Below are positions 55,992 through 64,000 of a DNA stretch of 64,000 nt, one piece after another. The notes under the pieces were generated by a model, which ran no database searches, had not been told where the DNA came from, and was given only the letters and a program-made list of their open reading frames with translations. This DNA comes from Heliocybe sulcata. Its lineage: Eukaryota > Basidiomycota > Agaricomycetes > Gloeophyllales > Gloeophyllaceae. Every line of letters begins with the position of its first letter. Positions within the stretch are counted from its first letter, which is position 1. Made by a program: the position numbers and the translations under genes. The stretch covers positions 1,831,121 through 1,895,120 of the forward strand of contig ML213503.1 in assembly GCA_004369045.1 (NCBI GenBank). The letters are read 5' to 3'.

Positions 55992-58900
55992 ATGGCTTCT
56001 TCTCGAGTACCGTCGGTGCAGGCTCCAGCTGTAGCTGCGACGCCCAAGCCCAGCGAAAAGTTCCTGAGATCGCGACAGTCTGACCAGTCTTTGGGCGAGC
56101 AGGAGAGCAGGAAAGTGTCGCACAGGCCCTCGAACGTTAGCACGCGCTCGACGCGTAGCTTCAAGGTGACTGGCGTGGCCGCGGATCCCAAAAAGGCACT
56201 CCCCGCGATCGCTGCAACCGCCAACTCGCCCTTGCCTCCTGTACTCAACGTCGTCTCTTCCAGCGGCAACACACTCTTTAATTCCCAGTCTAAATTATTA
56301 GAAAACTTCAAGAGCGATACCGAAAGGGAGGACGCCCTTGTCGCCGACGAGCTCGCCGACTACGTTAACGTCTCCGCTCCTTCATCCTTCGCCCACCCCC
56401 TCCGCGCCTCTCCAGACAAAGCCTCGCGCGTGCTTGGTATCCAGCATCGCAGGAGCATGGAGCCCATTCCTGCGTCCACTCGCACCTCAATTGTTTCCAC
56501 TCGTTCCGCCAGAGACCCCCCTGCCAGCCCGACCCATGTACCTACTCTGCCTCTGACTTCCCTTTACGTAGTTTCCGGACTGCCCAAGTCCCCGCATACC
56601 TGGACCCTATCTGACCCTGACTCTGTCCTGGGCTTGCATCACAGCGAAGGCGCTGTCAATAGATGGTGGAGGCCTGAAGTGCTCGGTAGCACCGTCACCC
56701 CTGGTGCTGGCGGCTCGAGCCCCGTCTCGGGTTCCAAGAAGAAGAGGAATCGCAAAGATGCAGAGGGCATCAAAGGGGCTGGTGCGCTCGGTAAACAAGA
56801 TGTCGGCAAGATGCTCTCGAAGGCTTTAAAGGTGCGTCTCCATCAGCTGTTGTCGTGATTAGCGCCTTGACAACGTGTCAACAGCTCTCCTTCACTCGCG
56901 AAGTCGAAATTATAGCTTCTACCTTACAACCCGCGTCTACTATTCATACTTTCTCATTCAATCTACCTGCCCCCTCTACTCCCCTCGCGCCCTCGGGAGG
57001 TGGACTTCTCCGATCCTCCGTTTTTAGCTCTGTCACGGACCCTCGCGCTTCTTCCGCGGCGCTCTCAGCTCATTACCCCTATGGCGCCGATGATCCTTTT
57101 GCAAACGCTCGCCCTTCGTCCGCTTTTCTTGGCCCGCCGTCAGTTATACCCCCGCCTCATGCGGCTGGCTCTGCCAACCCAGCAGCGGACGAGACTTCCA
57201 GCGCTGGGGCTACCATTACCTACCACGGCGTATGCCTCACTGTATGGTCTCACGCAGATGCAGAGCGCACCGCTGCCATCCGGCGCACCCTCGAGACCGG
57301 CGCTACTTCCTCTACCGGCCGCTCTCGGAAGGAGTCTGCGCAATCCTTGGTGGCCGCCCGTCTGAAGTCTTTGCGTGCTGACCTCGGCACTGACCCAACT
57401 ATGCAGGCCCGTCGCCGCGCCAAGCGCAGTGCGCGGAGCCCTTGGGCGGGTGCGAATACTGATGGCGAGACTGACATTGACGCGGAGACGGAAGGCGAGG
57501 GCGCCATGAGTGAGAGCGATTTTGAGGTCGCGAGCACTGTGAATGGGCATGCCGGGCATGGCCCTGGCGAGAGCACGCTCTTCTTGCCGGGCGACACCGT
57601 CTTCTGGCTGCCTTACGCGCTCACCTTGGTCTCCCGCCACCCGATATACGATCTGATGCGGGATTACCTCACTTTGTCCTGGGCGCGGTTCTCAAAGGAT
57701 GTCCACTCGCACACGCTTCAGATTTCGAAGATCTTGTCCTTCCCGGCTCCGAGACCGGGAGACCTTGTGAGGCTGGACGCCAGCGCCAACTCGAAGAATG
57801 ACAGTGGGGAGACCAATCTGGAGGTCATTGCCCGATTCCCGGGTGGTCTGGACTTTGGCAGAGGTCTGGTAGACATTAATTTCACCATGTGGCCTTTGTT
57901 CAAGGCTTTGAATATCGATAATATATTGACTATATGCGAGGTAAGTCGTGGTTCCCATGTCGTGCGGACCCTGTTTGGATTTAATACGCGTTTCAGATTG
58001 CCCTGGCGCCCACTGGACGTGTGCTCTTCGTGTCTCGTCACCCGGCTATGCTTGGTATTGCCGTCTCGACTGTCAAGTACATAGCAGAGCTCCGTGGCTG
58101 GAACGGCATTGCCCTCTCGGCCGTCCACTCCCGCGATGCCAAGATCTACATTGAAGACCCTGGACCCTGGATCATCGGGCTTTCTACGGAAGCTCGTTAC
58201 AGTATCAGACCTTCTCCGGAAGTCTGCATTTGTGACCTGTGAGTCTTTCTGGCTATATGCGCGATGGATGATGACTGAAGATTGCCTGCTACGCCAGGGA
58301 TATCAATTATCTGTATGTATATACCTTGCATTTCTGTGCATGCCCCTAACTTTGAACGTAGCTCATGTGCCTCGCCTCCTCCCGGCGTTGTGTCCACGAA
58401 GCAGCAGCGCGACAAATATCGCCAGAAACTTCTTGCTGCTTTTGAACCGCATTATATCCCTGATCACTGTGTCCCCAGCGAATTCAAGGAGGCGTTCCCC
58501 GCTGGCCGTTTCCGCCCCGTCTGCAAGATCCAGGCTAAACGTGGCGCGGCCTCGACGGCCGTGGCTGATACCATCAAACCTCCCGAATGGTGGCATTCAA
58601 CGCGCATCATCCAGGCGTTTGACACTGTCCTGCAGGATAAGGTGAGTCCGAGAAACCGTTGACATTCTGATTGTAGTCTGAAGACTGTTTTGTACAGTTC
58701 AAGAAGCCGTCATTGCTAAAGCGTATCAGTTCCTTTGGCTCCGTCAAGCAGATCCCGAGGCTGTCGACCGCCGAGCTTCACATTCAGTTGTCGATTCGCA
58801 AGCGCGCCATGGCTTTTGTTGACGCTCGTGATGACTTGGAGACGAAGATCGGTCGTTTGTCGCGCAGGCTGAACTTTTTGATGACCGAGTCTGATTTGTG

Positions 58901-60410
58901 GCGGGACAAGTTCGTCACGTTTGAGCAGTATGCGGAGAAGTTGAGCGTCGAGGCCAACGACCTGCGCGGTAAAATCAATAAAGAGCAGAAGGAGACCAGG
59001 AGATTGTCGGGCATCATCAACATGACCGCTGCTGAGAAGACAAAGCTGCAGAACCGTAAGAAATGGCCAATGTCCCTCATGAAGTAACCGCTGACTTGTG
59101 GGATGTTGTAGAATTGAAAGATACAGAGATGGCTCACAAGGACGCTGTCAAGGAACTGCGGACAATGCGCGAGACTATGGAAAAGATGGAGCAGGAACGT
59201 GCTGCTATGGTCGAGGAAGTTGAAGCCCAGATCGAGAAGGCTTTAGCTTCGATGGCCGCTGGCATGTACGAAGACGAGTCTGACAACGATGGGTCTTCAA
59301 GACCCGGAAGCCGTATGTCGTCTACTTCCACTTCTGGTCGTCGCTCCCGGCAGACTGGCGAAAGTGGGAGGTCAAGGCACCTTCGATCGTTCGGGACCGA
59401 GTCGACTCTCGCTGATATGTCGGACGCGGACGACACTTTCCACCGGTCGGACAGAAAGACTGGGACCATCCAAGAGGATGAAGAGCCGCCGCTTTCTCCG
59501 ACTAGCAGGAAGCGATTCTCTGCTGCTCTGGGTGACCTTCCCCAGGACGGTATGACCGCCGTCGACGAAGGCATCAGCGAGAGGAGCGACAAGATAGCCC
59601 AGAAGGTCTTCCAAATACAGCAGAAGGTCTGTCCGATTTTAGCGTTCTCTGTTAATTTTCTCTAATCCGTGACCTCCTTAGCTTGAGACCGCTTTGTCTG
59701 CTGAAACTCGCACGCGAAGACGTAAGGAGAGGTCCGCAAGTCAAGACAGCGGCAGCGATTCTTCTCACTCTGTGAAACCTGTCCCTTCGAGTGCTCGGAA
59801 GACGGCTTCGAAGACTGGGAAGACGAACCGTGCCAGGAGCGGGACGTCTTCCTCAACTCAGACTGATCGTGCTAATGCCATGCCCCGCGAGGCTGCTCCT
59901 GTCTCGTCGCCAAAGTCTGTCGCAAATCCCGAGCCCGTGGTGCATGTGGAATCTTCTGGCGAGGGTATCGAGCCTTCCGTCGTCACCGTCCATGCCAAAC
60001 CGAGTGAATTGCCCAAGCTTCGGAAGATCTCCTCGGGCGTCTCGCTAAGTGCTATGAGGCCCGCCTCTCCGTCGGCGTTAACCCCCTCTACCCCGGCGTT
60101 AACTCCCGGCGTGGGGACCACAGATGATTCGGATACCGACTTCCAGAGTGCCTACTCGGCCAGTCCTCGTGGCAGCTACGTTGGTGCCGAGGGTGGGGAC
60201 GCCAGTGAAGAAGACTCTGAGCCCACGGAAAATGATCATGCCGATGATTTCGGAGTAGGGCCATTGTCTGATCTGCCAAAGACGAAACCCTACAAGTCGA
60301 GGCGGCGACGGGTCTCCAGCTCCGCTACCGTTACTATTCCTGCCGATCAACCCAGCCCTACACTAACTGAAGATACTATTATTTCGCCCGCTACTGCCAG
60401 GCGGTCTTGA
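55992..60410 (+). CDS. DENN-domain protein (putative Rab GEF)
   Basis: DENN proteins activate Rab GTPases in membrane traffic. An N-terminal disordered part is followed by uDENN-like blocks (LSFTREVEIIAST, TYHGVCLTVWSHADAERT) and STLFLPGDTVFWLPYALTLV with SRHPIYDLMRDYLTLSWARF. The cDENN core reads ILTICEIALAPTGRVLFVSR and HPAMLGIAVSTVKYIAELRG with VHSRDAKIYIEDPGPWIIGL. After FKKPSLLKRISSFGSVKQIP comes a long coiled coil (59000-59260), then a Ser-rich, acidic tail to the stop 60408-60410. Introns near 56830, 57940, 58240, 58315, 58640, 59055 and 59625 join these blocks. The target Rab is unknown. About 1300 residues. Confidence 0.85.
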
Positions 60411-60643
60411 TGGCTTGGATGGTCCACCACGTTCATCGTCGTTTACTTGTACAGAGGACAGTTCCTTCGACTCTACATTATGCGTTTCGTATGTCATACA
60501 TATTGGTCTTATATACTTTCAGGCTTTGTCGTCGGTGTTTACCGTTCGGAATTAATCTTTGATGGATGGGTGTTATCTATGATGGTCTACAGATACAAAC
60601 ATTATATGAGAGTGAAAGTGGAATCTAACGATACACGAGTAAT
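60411..60643. other. Convergent 3' ends
   Basis: Short AT-rich stretch between the DENN gene and the convergent VPS13 gene. Confidence 0.5.
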
Positions 60644-63600
60644 TCAAGCATCCATGCGTCTTCGCACGTTGAAAGTTTTGACTACAGCAGCCACTTGACC
60701 GAAGAACCACGTTTGCGACGCTTTGTCGGGGATAAGCACGAACCTGTCGTGTTCCCTGCCCGACTTGTGCGCGAACCGAATGCCAGTATCCTCTATCGTG
60801 ACACCACGCACATGGGTGAAAGGAAGCTCCCATTCTAGACGTAGTCTGCGCGACCAGAATGATAGGATGCGTTCGGCTGTGAGCAGGACGACATTGTCGC
60901 CACCAGGAAGATCTGCGATTGCCTCAGGCTCTGACTGTCGAGTGGGCAGAATGCTAGAGAACTTACTTATGTGAGCGACATAAGATTCTCTTCGGTATCG
61001 ACCTTCCTCTAGATCTTTCATCCAATACTGCCCTAAAGCAGCCTGTGGGGAGTATGGCTGTACACCAGTAAGTCACATCGCAACTTATAGACGCTCAGAT
61101 ACATACCACTAGGACTCCGTCGGCTGGAATGTGCCGAGGCTGCAAGCGAGGGTAAGTGTTACGAAAGTGCAATCGTCGCTTCAACTAGCTTACCAGGCGG
61201 ATTCTATCTCTCTCCGGATTATCGAAGACAGTCGTAGTATTCCGGACACCTGCAGCGTGGAACCTGAGCCCATCATCTATGCGTCTATCTTGTAATACGT
61301 ACCTTCGGCTACATTGGAGGCGAGATCGAAAACGCCGATAACTGGTTTCGTCACAACACTGCAGACGGTTTCAAGTCAGCATTTCCCATCTGTCATGCGT
61401 GGAAGTACACCAACCCGACCAGTCCCTTGCCCACGCCCTTGAAGAAACCCGTTGCACCTCCCGACTCCGCTCCATCTATGGGCTTCATCTGATGCAACAT
61501 TTAATACTGTTGACGGAAACTCGCACCGCTGACTCACCACTACGCCCTCAATACCACTGGCAACACTATTGGCCAACGCTTCCGCGCCGGCTGTCACACC
61601 GTATCTGCAGTTTACTGGTAAGTCGGTGTCACTTGTACTCCTCGGAGTTAACTAACATGGCATGTCGAGGCTTGTTGCGTCGCTGGGTCATTCTTCGCCT
61701 ATTCTGATATTCACTATCAAAAGTTGCAGCGGAAAGGCCTGCCAAATGGTGAGTCCATATATGACCACTACAGGATTAATGCACACCTTTGCCAACGCTT
61801 CTAGTGATTTTTGTCATACTATCGGATAACCCAAAGACAGTCTTCTTGACAAAACTTGCAGCTCCCTGAGGTCAGGGTCAGTTTCCTCAGGCTGCAGGTG
61901 CTGCAGTCGGAGACAAGTACCTTGGCAATACCTATGCCCAGCTCCCTGTTGCCATGCATGACGACACCATTCCAAGGCTCATAGAAGATGTCTGCTACAC
62001 CTGAGCTGACGTTCGTGAAAAGACCGACTGGATTGCCAATGAAGTCAGCCGATCCAATAACACGATAGAGTTGTCGCAATGTGTCCTGTCGATAGTGATA
62101 GACAAATCTGTCTTGAAGCTCATTAGGCGTCAGACGCATATCCTTGATGGCCAGGGCGTTCAGCTCGAGTGGGGCGTCGTTGATATTCCCCAATGTCATG
62201 GTCAGAGCATTCACGAGCACCGCCAATGGATTCCTTGAGCTCAGTCTGCCGTCTGGGGTCAATGTGCCGCATGTGACGTCAAGCTGTCTGGGACCCACCT
62301 TTCGTCGCTGCTCACTCGGTCTGTACGCATAAAGGATATAGCAAGCTTGATCGGCTGAAGCTCTAGTACCTCGAAGTAGAGGTCTTGACCAGCGCTATTA
62401 GCCTGCGGCTCAGGGATACTCTCTGGATTCTGGATCAAGATGCTGGAGGCTGTGTCAGCGTAACTGTTCAGCAATAACAGGTTCACTCACTCATCCTGTT
62501 CTTCTTCCCAGGAAGCTCCTCTAAATTGTGACAATTCATACAGTTCAAAGACGAAATCTTCATCCGCCTCTATGGTCAGAGCTTGAAGCAGGATTGAACA
62601 ATACTTGATGAACATCACCCCATGTTCTGTATAAGGATCATCAGGTACCAAATATAAGTGAACGCAACCAGGAGCATACCATTGTCATTCAGCCAGATGA
62701 CAGACGCTTGGACAGTAGGCAAAGCAGCACCTCCATTGGCCTCTTTGCTGATAGGAGTCGGTTGTAGGACAACCGGGAATATAGCATCGTGTAGTTGGTT
62801 GTCGATTTGCAGCGTGCCACATGTGAGGCTCAAAGCCTGCGCCAGATCGCTCGCAGTATATTCGAACTTCAAACCACTGATTGATAGATAAACCACCTCT
62901 ACCAGCTTGCGGTTTATAAGTGAAAGCCCGATACCAGCGAAATTGAGGTTGACACTGAGGCTCGGAGTTACTTGTTCTGTTACAGCTTCAAAAGCGTCCT
63001 GGCTGCTTGTTGTATCCGAGCGTGAGATGGATGCCGATTGTCGATGTTTCGGCTTGTACAAGCTGAAGGCGGGATTGTAGTTCGTTATACGCAAGACTTG
63101 TTTGGGCCCATCTGCTTTGACATCGAGGGAGACGGTCCGAGTGCCATGAGAAGTCTAAGGCTCATGAGTGACCCCGGTGCCCATTACCCCTCAACAGACC
63201 AGAGCCACTTACCATAAACTTGAACGGCATAAGGTCCCCGATTTCCATGATATCAACCACGCGGGAGGCATCTCCAACTCTGAGCAAGAGCTTCTTCTCC
63301 CTCGCAGCAGGATAATCCCAAGCATAGTCCATAGATGAATGTCTTGGTATAGTATATGATGGTCTGCTTCTCGATTGAGGTGAGACACCAGCCGATGTAG
63401 CATCCTAGTATTACCTGGACGTCAGCCAAACCCTCGCTTCCCTCTTTTGCACCTACCGTCTGAATCACAGCGAAGTCGAAGTCGCTGTCATTTTCGACAA
63501 GGAATGGCCAGCCATCCTCCGCTGGCGAGTATATCACAAATATAGTGGCGCCGTCGATCTTGACATCGGCTCTTACAAGGCGGGTTGCACCACCTTCCCC

Positions 63601-64000
63601 TGGCTCACGCAGTCGAAAATGCACAGAGCCGATGTCCTCGATATTGATAGGGGGCGACCTGGGATGCAGCGAAGCGAATTCAATACAGATAATACGTGAT
63701 AGTCTTATTGCGGACTTACCACACTGTGTCGAGACCAGGAAGTGCTACTGTCAAGAGCTTGTCCTGATCCGCCTTCGTCCAGTCCAATGATGCCCGCTCA
63801 TCAGGTTGCAACGTGGATCGATCCTGAGGCGGCACACCATGCTCGCGGAAAGTGAGGGGAGAGGACAGACAGTTCTTGATGAGGAATCGCGGCGCAAGCG
63901 TAATGACCTTCGTAAGTTTGTACTTGCCACTTGCCTCCGTCCAAGACAAGCCTACGTGAAGCTCTTTGCCTTTCTGTGCTTGCGATTGTAACACCAACCT
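60644..64000 (-). CDS. VPS13: VPS13 lipid-transfer protein, C-terminal part (5' end outside window)
   Basis: Large bridge-like protein that moves lipids at membrane contact sites. Only the 3' part is present. From the right edge: an SHR-BD/VAB region (VGLSWTEASGKYKLTKVITL, APRFLIKNCLSSPLTFREHG), repeats with SVNLNFAGIGLSLINRK then LVEVVYLSISGLKFEY, and SFEL-like WEEEQD. Next the ATG-C region: QLDVTCGTLTPDGRLSSRNP, APLELNALAIKDMRLTPNEL, GSADFIGNPVGLFTNVSSGV and DIFYEPWNGVVMHG, typical of VPS13. The C-terminal PH-like domain includes NVVLLTAERILSFWSRRLRL and ends NVRRRMDA. Many short introns. The N-terminal chorein domain must lie beyond 64000. Confidence 0.9.

Overview
The window is nuclear DNA of a basidiomycete fungus, most likely an Agaricomycete; I cannot fix the order. 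The signs are many short introns (mostly about 45-70 nt, GT-AG), genes packed on both strands, a GC content a little above one half, and gene families typical of that group (DUF7918 proteins, a fused pseudouridine glycosidase/kinase, an Ime2/Crk1-type kinase, an ICE2-like protein). No operons or bacterial signals are present. I rebuilt gene models by eye from splice signals and conserved protein motifs, so exon edges not stated explicitly are approximate.

Layout. 0-34 kb is mostly housekeeping: PPIL2-type cyclophilin (cut at the left edge), ESCRT-III Vps20, ICE2, a secreted S10 carboxypeptidase, molybdopterin synthase large subunit head-to-head with the pseudouridine enzyme, mitochondrial helicase Irc3, ADP/ATP carrier, a Siz/PIAS SUMO ligase, NudC, Esf1, a secreted Kex2-repeat protein, INCENP, a TPR-MYND protein, Dcp2 and a secreted FAD oxidase. 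34.4-39.4 kb is accessory: a fold-back inverted repeat around G-rich telomere-like DNA, then a PRPP synthetase gene, then an 858-bp non-autonomous DNA transposon with perfect 34-bp ends and a 6-bp target duplication. 39.9-48.1 kb holds an Ime2/Crk1 kinase, the complex I subunit NDUFS6 and Hsp104. 48.7-52.6 kb holds two divergent DUF7918 paralogues. The right end has a NIPA-like transporter, a DENN-domain protein and the 3' part of VPS13 (cut at the right edge).

Most interesting points. (1) Both DUF7918 paralogues end with a SUMO-acceptor consensus followed by a SUMO-interacting motif; in the right copy this is a 27-residue unit repeated three times, and a SUMO ligase gene lies in the same window. 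(2) A secreted protein consists almost wholly of near-identical 23-residue peptides separated by Lys-Arg, a candidate multi-peptide precursor. (3) The PRPP synthetase gene seems to need a single-nucleotide exon to restore a conserved motif. (4) A 7-nt exon and two GC-AG introns are needed in other genes. (5) The 35.1-35.7 kb fold-back element with TTAGGG-rich DNA in its loop looks like an unusual mobile or structural element.
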